From: an uncultured Bacteroidales bacterium
GTDB lineage: Bacteria; Bacteroidota; Bacteroidia; Bacteroidales; F082
Length of the DNA stretch: 35,653 nt
Assembly: GCA_947302205.1 (NCBI GenBank)
Contig: CAMYVD010000017.1
Location: forward strand, 1 to 35,653
Direction: 5' to 3'
Shown: positions 16,722 to 26,200 of the stretch, one piece after another
Position numbering within the stretch: the stretch's first letter is position 1
How the letters are laid out: every line of letters begins with the position of its first letter
Translations under genes and position numbers: made by a program
Notes under the pieces: model-generated
Seen by the model: only the letters and a program-made list of their open reading frames with translations
Database searches by the model: none
Told to the model about the DNA's origin: nothing

Positions 16722-17453
16722 ATGATCCGTCTCGAAATCTGTGCCAATGGCACCAAAAGCCTGCGCAATGCCATGGAAGGCTGCGCCCAATGTGTTGAAC
16801 TTTGCGAAGCTCTAGAAGTAGGCGGACTGACGCCTTCGTTTGGGACTTTGGCCAAAGCTATCGACATTTCTTTCATCCCTATGCGGGTGCTCATCCGTCC
16901 ACGGCCGGGCAATTACATTTACGATGAGGAGGAAATCGACCTGATGAAGACCGATATCATGCTCTGCAAGAAACTCGGCTTCGAAGGTGTGGTCATCGGC
17001 GCCTTGAACAACGAGGGAATGCCTGATGTGGACGCCTTAAAAGCTTTGATGGAAGCGGGTGAAGGGATGAAATTCACCTTCCACCGTGCGATTGACGCTT
17101 GTGTGAAGCCTTTCGAGGCCGTGGAGCAGATTGTTGAACTGGGCTTCGACAAGGTGCTGACCTCTGGCGGCAAACCTACTGCCGAAGAAGGCATCCCAAT
17201 GATCGCGGAGATGCAGCTGCGTTATGGCGACAAAATCGCCATCATGCCAGGCGGTGGCGTTAATTTAGGCAACGTGATGGATATCGTCAATCAGACTGGA
17301 GTGGTCAACGTGCATGCCTCATTGGGCCATTGGGTGCCGAGATTCAACGAGAAGCTCTATCCCAACCAAAAAGACGCTACAGGCGCTTCCATGGTCTGGA
17401 CTGAGTCGAATTATGACATTATTTATGAGATGGAAAAGCTGATTAATCCGTAA
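16722..17453 (+). CDS. cutC: CutC family protein
   Basis: The 243-residue protein is a TIM-barrel CutC family member. Characteristic segments are LEICANGTKS near the N-terminus, ELCEALEVGGLTPSFG, RVLIRPRPGNYIYDEEE, FHRAIDACVKP, VLTSGGKPTAEEG, and IMPGGGVNLGNV. CutC has been described as a copper homeostasis protein, but its molecular activity is not settled. It is probably cotranscribed with the small membrane protein upstream and perhaps with the mannosidase downstream. A palindromic repeat occupies the 119-base gap after it. Confidence 0.93.
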   Translation: MIRLEICANGTKSLRNAMEGCAQCVELCEALEVGGLTPSFGTLAKAIDISFIPMRVLIRPRPGNYIYDEEEIDLMKTDIMLCKKLGFEGVVIGALNNEGMPDVDALKALMEAGEGMKFTFHRAIDACVKPFEAVEQIVELGFDKVLTSGGKPTAEEGIPMIAEMQLRYGDKIAIMPGGGVNLGNVMDIVNQTGVVNVHASLGHWVPRFNEKLYPNQKDATGASMVWTESNYDIIYEMEKLINP

Positions 17454-17472
17454 CGAACAATACGTTGACCAC

Positions 17473-17554
17473 GTCATTGCGAGGAGCGATAGCGACGAAG
17501 CAATCCATTTATGATGAGTGTGGATTGCTTCGGTCGTTCCTCCCTCGCAATGAC
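17473..17554. repeat. Dispersed palindromic repeat (imperfect inverted repeat)
   Basis: A left arm (17473-17507, beginning GTCATTGCGAGGAGCG) and a right arm (17521-17554, ending CTCGCAATGAC) are near-perfect inverted copies around a 13-base loop. The central parts read GAAGCAATCCA and TGGATTGCTTC. The right arm carries several changes near its middle. This matches a widespread class of dispersed intergenic palindromes in bacteria that I recognise by its CATTGCGAGGAGC / GACGAAGCAATCC sequence. There is no T-run after it, so it is not a standard terminator. Confidence 0.85.
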
Positions 17555-17572
17555 AAAACGCCCTCGGTTATT

Positions 17573-19834
17573 ATGAAAAGAGTAGCTAATCTTTTTTTTC
17601 TAATTATTCTAATAGTCCCCATAGTCGCTTGTTCTCATCGACAACCCGTCGTCGAACAATCCCTCAGCGACGGATGGACGCTTACGGGTGATACTTTAGA
17701 TATTAATCTGTCTGTCAACGTACCTTCGGTAGTGCAGCAAAACCTCTATGACGCTGGCTTGATACCTCATCCATACCTCGGTACTGTTGAAGAGGAACTG
17801 CTCTGGATCTCTGACCATTCATGGACTTATGCCACTCACTTTAATGTGAATAAGGAGTTGTTGGAAAAAGAGGTGGTGGAACTGGTGTTTGAGGGCATCG
17901 ATACCTATGCCTCGGTGACACTGAATGGCAAGAAACTCTTTGATGCGGATAATCAATTCCGCACTTGGAAAGTTAATGTGAAATCCTTCCTGAAACCCAC
18001 TGACAATCTGTTGGTAGTGGACTTTCCGCGGTACGATAGCACCCAGTTGGCTTTGTATGTAGCGCATCAACCACGCCTGCCTGAGAAATATGCCGTCACT
18101 CGCAAGGCACCCTACCAGCATGGCTGGGACTGGGCTCCGAAATACAAAAACGTGGGGTTGTGGAAACCTGTCAAACTTCAGGCATGGTCCACCGCAAGGC
18201 TTGAAAATGCTTATATTGTCACCGACGAGGCCTCCGAGAGTCAAGCCAAGTTGACCCTCCACCTGGATGTGGAGACCACAGATGGAGGTGAGTTGATCGC
18301 TGAAATCCATCAAGATGGCAAACTGTTCCAAAGCTTCCCGTTCCAACAGGAAAACGGCAACCATCATAAGATGTTCAGTTTCAATATCCAAGATCCAAAG
18401 CTGTGGTGGCCCAATGAGATGGGTGAGCAGACCCTTTATGATTTTGAGATCCAATTGAAGAAAGAGGGCAAGCTGTTGGATTCCCAAAAGATTACGACCG
18501 GTATCAAGACCGTTCAGATGGTGCAGGAACCCGACGAGAAAGGTTTTTCGTTCTATTTCAAGGTGAATGGCGTGCCGATGTATGCCAAAGGCGCCAACTA
18601 CGTTCCCGAAGAGATGATTGAGACCTGGATCAATCCTGATAACACGCTGAAGCTGCTCCGTATGGCCCAAGAGACGCATTTCAACATGTTGCGTGTGTGG
18701 GGTGGCGGCATCTATCCATCGGATGATTTCTTCAATATCTGCGACTCCTTAGGCATCTTAGTTTGGGAGGACTTCATGTATGCGGGTACGATGTATCCAT
18801 ACGACGAGGCTTTCCTTGAAAACGCCAAGATAGAGGCACTTGAGCAGGTGAAACGTCTTGCCTCACATCCTTCGTTAGGCTTGTGGTGTGGCGGCAACGA
18901 GATCTCCGAAGGCTACTACAACTGGGGCTGGCAACAGTCGTTGGAGTGGTCAGAGGAAGACGATCAAGTCATCAAGGCAGGCTATGACCGTCTATTTGAA
19001 ACCATCCTCCCCATGGTGGTTGACACCTACGATGGCACTCGTCCTTACTGGCCCAGTTCGCCCTCCAAAGGATGGGGGAGACCTGAGAGCTTGACCCAAG
19101 GCGATGTGCACTACTGGGGCGTTTGGTGGGGCGAGCAACCCTACGAGGTCTACCGTGAGAAGGTGGGACGCTTCAATAGCGAATATGGCTACCAAAGCTA
19201 TCCTGACTATTCCACTTTGCAAAAGATCGCCCAAGGGGAACCGCTGAATATCGATGCTAAGGTCGTTGCGGCACATCAGAAACACGCTCGTGGTACCCGA
19301 CAGATCGACGACTTCATCCAACGCTACTATCCTGATGCCCAACCTAAGGATTTTGAGGAATATGTGTATCTGAGCCAACTTTCTCAAGCATACGGAATGG
19401 AGATCGCCATTGAGGCGCACCGCACAGCTAAGCCATACAACATGGGTACGCTTTATTGGCAACTTAACGATGCATGGCCTGTGACCTCGTGGTCGTCCAT
19501 TGACTATTACGGCAATTCCAAAGTGCTGCAAGAACGGCTCAAGGTCCTCTATGCTCCGGTGCTATTAAGCCTTGACCAACGGGATTGCCAAGTGTATGTG
19601 ACCTCCGACCTGCTCCGCAATATTGACGGCATGTTGAAGGTTTCGGTGGCGGATCAGAAAGGCAACCACCTGTTCGATCAAGAGGTGAAAGTTGAGATGA
19701 ATGCCAACCAAAACAAGAAGTTCTACGTGGAGGGCTTGAGCGAATATCTGCTGAACGCTGACCCGCAGCAGGTTTGCGTGAAATTGGAGCTTACCGAAGG
19801 CGATTTGGTCTTAGCGACTCGCGAGCTCTTTTAA
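17573..19834 (+). CDS. GH2 beta-mannosidase lipoprotein
   Basis: This is a family 2 glycoside hydrolase, most similar in layout to beta-mannosidases, predicted to remove terminal beta-mannose from mannans or N-glycan cores. The 753-residue protein starts MKRVANLFFLIILIV with a lipobox ending in VAC, so it is probably anchored to a membrane. The sugar-binding domain (HGWDWAPKYKNVGLWKPV), the beta-sandwich and the catalytic barrel follow. The likely acid/base is Glu443 in WCGGNEISEGYYNW and the nucleophile Glu537 in RFNSEYGYQS. An upstream in-frame ATG at 17465 would add 36 residues translated from the palindromic repeat, so I reject it. The 3' end overlaps the convergent anti-sigma gene by 24 bases. 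Confidence 0.9.
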   Translation: MKRVANLFFLIILIVPIVACSHRQPVVEQSLSDGWTLTGDTLDINLSVNVPSVVQQNLYDAGLIPHPYLGTVEEELLWISDHSWTYATHFNVNKELLEKEVVELVFEGIDTYASVTLNGKKLFDADNQFRTWKVNVKSFLKPTDNLLVVDFPRYDSTQLALYVAHQPRLPEKYAVTRKAPYQHGWDWAPKYKNVGLWKPVKLQAWSTARLENAYIVTDEASESQAKLTLHLDVETTDGGELIAEIHQDGKLFQSFPFQQENGNHHKMFSFNIQDPKLWWPNEMGEQTLYDFEIQLKKEGKLLDSQKITTGIKTVQMVQEPDEKGFSFYFKVNGVPMYAKGANYVPEEMIETWINPDNTLKLLRMAQETHFNMLRVWGGGIYPSDDFFNICDSLGILVWEDFMYAGTMYPYDEAFLENAKIEALEQVKRLASHPSLGLWCGGNEISEGYYNWGWQQSLEWSEEDDQVIKAGYDRLFETILPMVVDTYDGTRPYWPSSPSKGWGRPESLTQGDVHYWGVWWGEQPYEVYREKVGRFNSEYGYQSYPDYSTLQKIAQGEPLNIDAKVVAAHQKHARGTRQIDDFIQRYYPDAQPKDFEEYVYLSQLSQAYGMEIAIEAHRTAKPYNMGTLYWQLNDAWPVTSWSSIDYYGNSKVLQERLKVLYAPVLLSLDQRDCQVYVTSDLLRNIDGMLKVSVADQKGNHLFDQEVKVEMNANQNKKFYVEGLSEYLLNADPQQVCVKLELTEGDLVLATRELF

Positions 19835-20566
19835 GTCTTTGACGGTTTCGCTGATATAGCAGTCCGCTGTGTAAATCGCTGATAAAAAGGCTTTGGCGGT
19901 CTTTTTGATGATGGATCCCTTAGCCTTTTGTGTGTTTTCGTAAAGGTCATCGTTAATGGCTGACAAAATGGATGTTTCTGAATCCTCAACAGGCTCTAAT
20001 ACGGCGAGGAAAATCTCGGGTTCCCTATAGTTCAGCTTTGTTTCAGTCCCGTTGATAACAAGGGTTGACTTGATGGGTTCCAGCGTGGGAATCACCTCGT
20101 TTTGAGCCAATGTCATGGGCTCTTCAATCTCAACGTTGCGGCTGGGGATAGGGATGGCTTTCAGTGAGGTTGGCTTCAGCTGGGAAGGGCTTTGCGGATG
20201 GTCAATCATGGATGGTTTTATCGGTGTCAAACCGGCGATGATCGGCGTTTTTTCGAGCATAATTTCCTGTTCAGGCTTCAAGAAATGAACACCAATCCCG
20301 ATGAGTAAGGCGACGGAAGCGGCGATAGCGGCAATTCTGATGAACAAAGGCATTACGGTAGCCTTCGGCTTCGTCAGTTTTTCCTTGTGGGTGAAGACAA
20401 TGGAAGTGTCGGGTGCCAACTTGCTGGAGCAGAAAAGCTTAAAGTCTTCTTCGAGTTCGGGGTGCAGGGTCACAAAAGCCTCTACCTCTCTCATCTCGGC
20501 AGCGTCGAGTTGGCCTTCCATATAGTCTACAAACCGTTCTTCGTAGTTTTCCATGTTCGTTTTCAT
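19811..20566 (-). CDS. Probable membrane anti-sigma factor
   Basis: The 251-residue protein has an N-terminal acidic cytoplasmic part. It includes FVDYMEGQLDAAEMREVEAF and HPELEEDFKLF, a pattern common in Bacteroidota anti-sigma proteins, and SIVFTHKEKL. One membrane helix follows (about residues 76-97), then a low-complexity periplasmic region. Its ATG overlaps the ECF sigma stop as ATGA, the usual sigma/anti-sigma pairing. The predicted role is to hold the sigma factor at the membrane until an envelope signal releases it. It lacks a FecR-like domain, so TonB-receptor signalling is unlikely. Confidence 0.75.
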   Translation of the reverse strand: MKTNMENYEERFVDYMEGQLDAAEMREVEAFVTLHPELEEDFKLFCSSKLAPDTSIVFTHKEKLTKPKATVMPLFIRIAAIAASVALLIGIGVHFLKPEQEIMLEKTPIIAGLTPIKPSMIDHPQSPSQLKPTSLKAIPIPSRNVEIEEPMTLAQNEVIPTLEPIKSTLVINGTETKLNYREPEIFLAVLEPVEDSETSILSAINDDLYENTQKAKGSIIKKTAKAFLSAIYTADCYISETVKDLKELASR

Positions 20567-21069
20567 GCGTCAATGTCAATTAGGTTGTCCATGCTTTTCA
20601 AATAGTTTTTAAGGGCGGTACGTCCCCTGAAGATGTAGACCTTCACTTGCGATTCGGTCAGCCCCATGATGTTGCCGATCTCCTCGTAGGAATAGCCTTC
20701 GTAGTCACGGAGCAGGATGACGGAAGCCTGCACCTTGGGCAAGGTGGCGAGGGCTTTGTGCAGCACTTCCTGTACGTCGGGATACCGTGTCCTGCCATCT
20801 TGCTCATTAATGTTGAAGGCAACCTCTTCAGGAACGGAGGCTGCGTAGTCTTTTCGCCGGGTTTGGTCGATCATGGTGTGGTAAGCGGTGGTGAACAGGT
20901 ACGACTTGGCTTTGTCGATGGGGATGCTGTCGCGTCTTTCCCATACCTTCACGAAGCTCTCCTGCACGATATCCTCGGCCAGTTCGCGGTTGCGTAAATT
21001 GGAAAGGACGAACCTGAACAGCCCGTCTGAGAAGTGTTGAACGCACTTGTTGTATTCGTCCTTTGTCAT
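20563..21069 (-). CDS. ECF-type RNA polymerase sigma factor
   Basis: The 168-residue protein has sigma region 2 (RNRELAEDIVQESFVKVWERR, and YLFTTAYHTMIDQTRRK as region 2.3-2.4) and region 4 (ALATLPKVQASVILLRDYEGYSYEEIGNIMGLTESQVKVYIFRGR), with a short linker and no region 3. It is a typical Bacteroidota extracytoplasmic-function sigma factor. It lies nine bases after the GIN-domain barrel gene and overlaps the anti-sigma gene, suggesting one transcript. Target promoters cannot be seen here. Confidence 0.93.
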   Translation of the reverse strand: MTKDEYNKCVQHFSDGLFRFVLSNLRNRELAEDIVQESFVKVWERRDSIPIDKAKSYLFTTAYHTMIDQTRRKDYAASVPEEVAFNINEQDGRTRYPDVQEVLHKALATLPKVQASVILLRDYEGYSYEEIGNIMGLTESQVKVYIFRGRTALKNYLKSMDNLIDIDA

Positions 21070-21078
21070 GGAAGCGGT

Positions 21079-22251
21079 TTAGAAATTCAGACTCAATCCG
21101 AAACTGAGCGTGTGGGCCTCTGGGGCTTTGTCCTTCTTGAAGAGCGGCAGGAGGTTGTAGTTGGCGTAGAATCCAAGGAGCCTGCTGCCGGCGCGGAGTG
21201 ATGCGTCCAGTTTGAAACGGTTGACGTAGTAGTCGTTGTGGATCTTTTCCTTGATTCCGTTTTCGAACTTGATATTGGTCCAGGTGTCGATGCGAAGTCC
21301 ACCGGTAACGCCAAGGGCGATGTACGATTTCTCGGTTGGCCTGACTTCAACCATCAAGGGCATCTGGAGGTAGCACACGCCTAATTTGCTTTTTCTCACG
21401 CTGCCTTCTTCTGATTGGTCGATGGGGTGGCAGAGCAGGGCGTTTTTGCCTTTTTCAAGTCTTACCGGAGTGTTGAAGCTATAGTTGTTCCAGCCAAAAC
21501 CGATACCCGTGTAGATGCCGGCGCGATGGGAGTAGGAGAAGGCCAAACCGACGTCGGCAAGGTTGAGGTTGAAGTTCCAGCTTCGCATCTGACGCAGATC
21601 CAAAAGGGCGTACGGACCGCTGAATTCGGCGTTTGGATGGTCACCCAAGAGCATGTTCAAACCAGCTTCAAAGCCGCTCCAACGGGGGTTGAAGAGTAGT
21701 GTGCTATGCTTTTTCGATGATTTTTTTGTTTCCTTAGTGCCTTTTTTTGATTCCCAGTACCATTCCCAACTGTCACTTCCATTTTTTAGGATGGAGATGG
21801 AATCTGCCGTGAAATGGTCAAAGTCCAAGTCGCCCATGCCTGTGATGTTGGCTTGCAGATAGCGGCAATGGCCAGTGAGGTTCAGGTCTCCGGTGCCAGT
21901 CAGCGTGGCTTTGATGGTGTCACATTCCACGGTCAGGTCAGCATCGCCAGTGCCGGAGATCAAGATGTCCAGCGTGGAGAACTCCAAGGTGCCTTTGCTT
22001 TCAACATCACCGGCGCCGGTGATACGGATGTTACGCAGGTCAGGCATGGTAAGATCGTAGTCTTTATAGGAGCTCAACACAATCGAACCATCGAGGGTGA
22101 AAGTGATCGGTTGGCCTTCGCATCTGACTTCCAGGACCTCTCCTTTTCTGAGGGTTACGTCGCCTGAGCCAGCTACAACCACTGTGTTTTGGGCCATCAT
22201 GCCCGATATGCCGAGCATCAGCGCCATCATTGTAATGATACCTTTTTTCAT
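21079..22251 (-). CDS. GIN-domain (DUF2807) outer-membrane beta-barrel protein
   Basis: The 390-residue protein has a signal peptide (MKKGIITMMALMLGISGMMAQ). A DUF2807/GIN-type beta-helical domain follows (about residues 25-160) built on repeated Gly-x-Gly-Asp turns: GSGD, GAGD, GTGD, GTGD and GMGD. A short charged linker leads to a C-terminal outer-membrane barrel of the PorT-like type, ending in the aromatic LSFGLSLNF. The initiator at 22251 is chosen because the signal peptide begins there; the frame runs 37 codons further upstream without homology. It precedes the ECF sigma and anti-sigma genes and may be part of, or a target of, that regulatory unit. Specific function unknown. Confidence 0.8.
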   Translation of the reverse strand: MKKGIITMMALMLGISGMMAQNTVVVAGSGDVTLRKGEVLEVRCEGQPITFTLDGSIVLSSYKDYDLTMPDLRNIRITGAGDVESKGTLEFSTLDILISGTGDADLTVECDTIKATLTGTGDLNLTGHCRYLQANITGMGDLDFDHFTADSISILKNGSDSWEWYWESKKGTKETKKSSKKHSTLLFNPRWSGFEAGLNMLLGDHPNAEFSGPYALLDLRQMRSWNFNLNLADVGLAFSYSHRAGIYTGIGFGWNNYSFNTPVRLEKGKNALLCHPIDQSEEGSVRKSKLGVCYLQMPLMVEVRPTEKSYIALGVTGGLRIDTWTNIKFENGIKEKIHNDYYVNRFKLDASLRAGSRLLGFYANYNLLPLFKKDKAPEAHTLSFGLSLNF

Positions 22252-22302
22252 TGCTATTTTTGTTTGTTGATGTTCTGTTCCAAAAACACCAATTAGACGC
22301 TT

Positions 22303-22310
22303 CAAAGTTA
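22303..22310 (-). promoter_or_regulatory. Probable -7 element of the GIN-barrel/sigma operon
   Basis: The minus strand reads TAACTTTG at 22310-22303, a TAnnTTTG match about 50 bases upstream of the ATG at 22251. No clear -33 TTTG is seen. The promoter could be read by the housekeeping sigma, the ECF sigma itself, or both. Confidence 0.5.
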
Positions 22311-22340
22311 AAAATGTTACAGCGATCCAGAAATAAATTT

Positions 22341-22348
22341 TACTTTTG
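22341..22348 (+). promoter_or_regulatory. Probable -7 element of lgt
   Basis: TACTTTTG fits the Bacteroidota -7 consensus TAnnTTTG and lies 18 bases before the lgt ATG at 22367. No clear -33 TTG is seen. The position supports starting lgt at 22367 rather than at the TTG at 22346. Confidence 0.5.
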
Positions 22349-22366
22349 CCGAAAAATAGCACGACT

Positions 22367-23278
22367 ATGATTTTGAATTACATCACATGGAACGTCGATC
22401 CAGTGGCCCTGTCGTTAGGGCCGTTGCAGGTCCGTTGGTATGGCCTCTGTTGGGCAGTGGGCTTTTTGCTGGGCTATCTATTAATGAGCAAAATGTACAA
22501 GCACGAGAAGATGCCGGAATGGTCGATGGATTCGTTGCTGCTCTACATGTTGGTATCGACGGTCATTGGCGCTCGCGTGGGTCATTGCCTCTTCTATGAG
22601 CCCGAGTATTATCTTGCCCATCCTTTGGATATGCTCAAGATTTGGGAAGGAGGACTGGCCAGCCACGGCGGTGCCATTGGTATCCTGCTGGGTCTATTGC
22701 TTTATGTGTACAATTTCAATAAATCGACCAAGAAAGCGAAAGGGGAGAAGACGCGTATCACCTACCTTTGGATCCTTGACCGTGTGGTGGTGGCCGTGTG
22801 TCTTGTCGGCTCGCTGATCCGTTTGGGCAATGTGTTCAACCATGAGATCTACGGCACCCCAACCTCTTTGCCCTGGGGCTTTGTGTTCCTTCGCGGTAAT
22901 GAGCAGTTTTGCGGTACGGTGGACAACTACACGCCTTGTACCTCTTGGGCTTCGTGCTGCCCGCCTGAGGAATGGCTGCCTTGTCACCCAACGGGTCTCT
23001 ACGAGGCCTTCTTCTGCCTTTTGGCGATGGGTATCCTGCTGTGGATGTACTACAAGCATAACATCGGCGACAAGCGTCCGGGCATGATGTTCGGCACCTT
23101 CCTGATCATCATCTTCGGCTCGCGTATCTGCATAGAATTCCTAAAGAACGTACAGGTCGACTTTGAGCGCAACATGACCTTCGATATGGGTCAATGGCTC
23201 AGCATCCCATTCGTTGTGGTGGGTATCGTGATGATCGTCAGATCACTGGTTAGTACATCGAAAGATAGTCGTTCATGA
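22367..23278 (+). CDS. lgt: Phosphatidylglycerol--prolipoprotein diacylglyceryl transferase Lgt
   Basis: Lgt adds diacylglycerol to the lipobox cysteine of prolipoproteins at the inner membrane, the first step of lipoprotein maturation. The 303-residue protein has about seven membrane helices and family motifs: VRWYGLCWAVGF, GARVGHCLFY, GGLASHGGAIG, SLIRLGNVFNHEIYG and HPTGLYEAF. Between the last two motifs is a loop (about residues 177-207) with cysteines at 182, 191, 197, 198 and 206; the residue before HPTGLYE is Cys where Arg is common. I use the ATG at 22367; a TTG seven codons earlier overlaps the promoter. The 3' end overlaps the convergent DUF2723 gene by 29 bases. Confidence 0.94.
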   Translation: MILNYITWNVDPVALSLGPLQVRWYGLCWAVGFLLGYLLMSKMYKHEKMPEWSMDSLLLYMLVSTVIGARVGHCLFYEPEYYLAHPLDMLKIWEGGLASHGGAIGILLGLLLYVYNFNKSTKKAKGEKTRITYLWILDRVVVAVCLVGSLIRLGNVFNHEIYGTPTSLPWGFVFLRGNEQFCGTVDNYTPCTSWASCCPPEEWLPCHPTGLYEAFFCLLAMGILLWMYYKHNIGDKRPGMMFGTFLIIIFGSRICIEFLKNVQVDFERNMTFDMGQWLSIPFVVVGIVMIVRSLVSTSKDSRS

Positions 23279-26200
23279 TGGGCTCGAGTTCGGCCTTCAT
23301 CTCTTCTCGGTCATAGCGCTGGGCGACCAGCTGCATCTGGCTGAGGATGGAGACCTGCTCATCGATATCCTCTTCGTAATAGCTGACGAATTTCGGCTTC
23401 ATGCCGAGATAATAGTCGGCTTTGTCCTTGGCGTTTTTCACCATCTTACGCATGAATTCGTCGCCTTTCTCCATTTCGCCGCAGATGTAGTACATCTCGG
23501 GGAATTGATAGAGACGGATGGCAAACGGGAACTTCTCGTTCGGGAAGAACTCTTGGTATTTGTCCATCACAACGACGGCTGAGTCATACTGTTGATGGTT
23601 CACCAAGCTCTGGGCAAGGCGTACGTAGCTCTGGCGGGCAAACTCAGCGTTGCGCATGCTTTCGCGGTCGGGTACGACACCCTCTTCGTTCATGCTACCC
23701 CATTGGGCCTTGTTGACCAACAGGTCATAGCTGCCGTCGCGGTAAACGCCGCCGAGACCTTTATAGTAATCATCAGCCTTCACAGGAATGAAGCGGTAGG
23801 AGAGGCCTTCCATGTGGAGGTATTCCTGAATGCCAAGCACCGAAGCCATGTCGCTGAACGAGGTGAAATACACCGGACGTTCCCAGTTGTTGCTGGCCAT
23901 GAAGTCGAGCAACAGCAGAGCGTTCTTATAGAGATAGGTATCATTGATCTCCCAACGGATCTCGTCAACGATTCTATCCTGCATGTCCTCAGGGACGATG
24001 CCGTTGCGGATGCATGCCTCTTTGTCAACGGTCAGCTTCAGGGTGCGAACCGGGACGTAGTGGGTGGAAGCGCCGCTGGTGTAGTACTTCACGGCTTTCG
24101 GGTTGTGGATGAAGTCAATGACTTGCTTCAACTCCATGTATTTGCCTTTGAAGGATTCTTCTTCAATCACACGGATCGACTCATTGACGCCGTTGTCGTA
24201 TTCCTTGGGGGTCAAGGTGAGCGAGAGCTTTTCTGAGTCATAGACCTTGCGACCCATCTGGTGGGCATACCAATAACCTGACGAAAGCATGTAGTTGACC
24301 ACACGGACGTCGGTGCGGAAGCCTTCAACCTCCTGGATGTACCATAAGGGGAAGGTGTCATTGTCGCCACGGGTGAAGATCACCGCATTGGGAGGCAGCT
24401 GTGCCAAGTAGTTGCGAGCCCAGTCGCGCGCCGAGGTCTTGCCGCCACGGTTGTGCTCGTCCCAGCCTTGTGAAGCCATGAGGCCTGGCACGGCGATGAG
24501 ACAGATCAGCGCTACGAGGGTCGTGGTTACGATGTTCTTGCTCTTAGTGAGTCGCTCAATCCAGTCGATGATGGCCAATACGCCAAGACCAATCCAGATG
24601 GCGAAGGCGTAGAATGAGCCAGCGTAGCTGTAGTCACGCTCACGAGGCTGATATGGGGTCTGGTTCAGATAAACCACGATGGCCAAACCAGTCAACAGGA
24701 AGAGCAGGAAGATAACCCAACTCGATTTCATGTCTTTACGTAACAGCCAAAACAGGCCGCAGAGTCCGAGAATCAACGGCAGGAAGTAATATTTTGTCCT
24801 GCCAGGGTTCTTCAGACAGTCAGGGATATTGGTTTGGTCGCCCAAACGAGCACTGTCGATGGCGTCGATACCGCAAATCCAGTTGCCGTGCTCAATCTCG
24901 CCCTGGCTTTCAATGTCGTTCTGACGGCCAACGAAGTTCCACATGAAATAGCGCCAATACATCCAATTGCACTGGTAGCTGATGAAGAACCGCAGGTTCT
25001 GTCCGAAGGTGGGTTTGTTGACCACTTGAGTAGTGCCGTCGATGTTGCGCACTGTGACTTTGTTGCCTTGCATCACACCACGCTGATCCTTGCGATAGCT
25101 CTCGTACATCGACACATGACGGGGCTGGTTGCTCCACATACGGGGGAACAAGGTCTTCATCTCTGCAGGATACTCGGGTTGTGTGTTGCGCTTGTCGTCG
25201 GTAATCACATAACGGCCGGCTTTTTTGTCTTTCACATAGATCGGTTTGCCGTCCGAAGCACTAGAGATTGGTGCATTATAATAAGCTCCGTACAGCAACG
25301 GCCACGATCCGTACTGCTCGCGGTTGAGGTAGGCGAGCATCGAAAGGGCGTCTTTGGGCTCGTTTTCATTAATAGGTGTATTGGTGTTGGCACGGATCAC
25401 CAGCATGAAGAAGGAGGAATAGCCGATCAGGATGAACATGAACGATAGGATGGCGATATTGCCAATGACCTTCTTTTTCCTTGTGGTATAGAGCAATCCC
25501 CAAACGATGAGGCCAATCAGGAGGGCAAAGTAAACGATGGTGCCCAAGTTGAACGGAGCGCCCAGGCTGTTGACGAAGAAGAGCTCGAACTTGCCCGCCA
25601 AGTTGACAATCTGCGGAACCAAGAACATGTTGATGAACCACAGCAAGGCCACGGAGACCAATCCTGCGACCAGGAATCCCTTGAATGTGGTTTGTTTCCA
25701 TTTCTTGAAATAGACCACATACACGAAGGCCGGGATGCAAAGCAGGTTGAGCAGGTGCACACCAATAGAGAGGCCGATGAGGAAGGCGATCAGGATGATC
25801 CAACGGCTACTGCCGGGCTCGTCTGCTACACGTTCCCACTTCAAGATGGCCCAGAAGGTGACTGCGGTGAAGAACGACGACATGGCGTAGACCTCGCCCT
25901 CAACGGCGTTGAACCAGAATGACTCGGTGAAAGTGTAGGCCATGGCACCCACGAAAGCGGCCGCCAACACGCCGATCTTGTTGCTCCAAGGCGAGTCTTC
26001 GCCCTCTTTCATCCAAATCTTACGGGCAATCATGGTGATGCTCCAGAACAGGAAGGTGATCGTCAAGCCGCTGCAAATGGCCGACATGGCGTTGACCATC
26101 ATGGCCACCTTGGTGACGTCGCCTGCCGCAAACAGGGTGAAGAAACGGGCGATCAGCTGGAACAAAGGTGCCCCAGGTGGGTGGCCCACTTGAAGTTTAA

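Noticed and set aside
16370..16912. 181-codon upstream extension of the mutS2 reading frame.
   Set aside because: It is antisense to the small membrane protein and the start of cutC, shows no MutS2 homology, and the normal MutS2 N-terminus begins at 16369.
17473..17554. The inverted repeat as an intrinsic terminator for cutC.
   Set aside because: No T-run follows either arm, and its sequence matches a dispersed palindrome class.
22252..22362. 37-codon upstream extension of the GIN-barrel gene.
   Set aside because: A clear signal peptide starts at 22251, and the extension crosses both divergent promoter elements.
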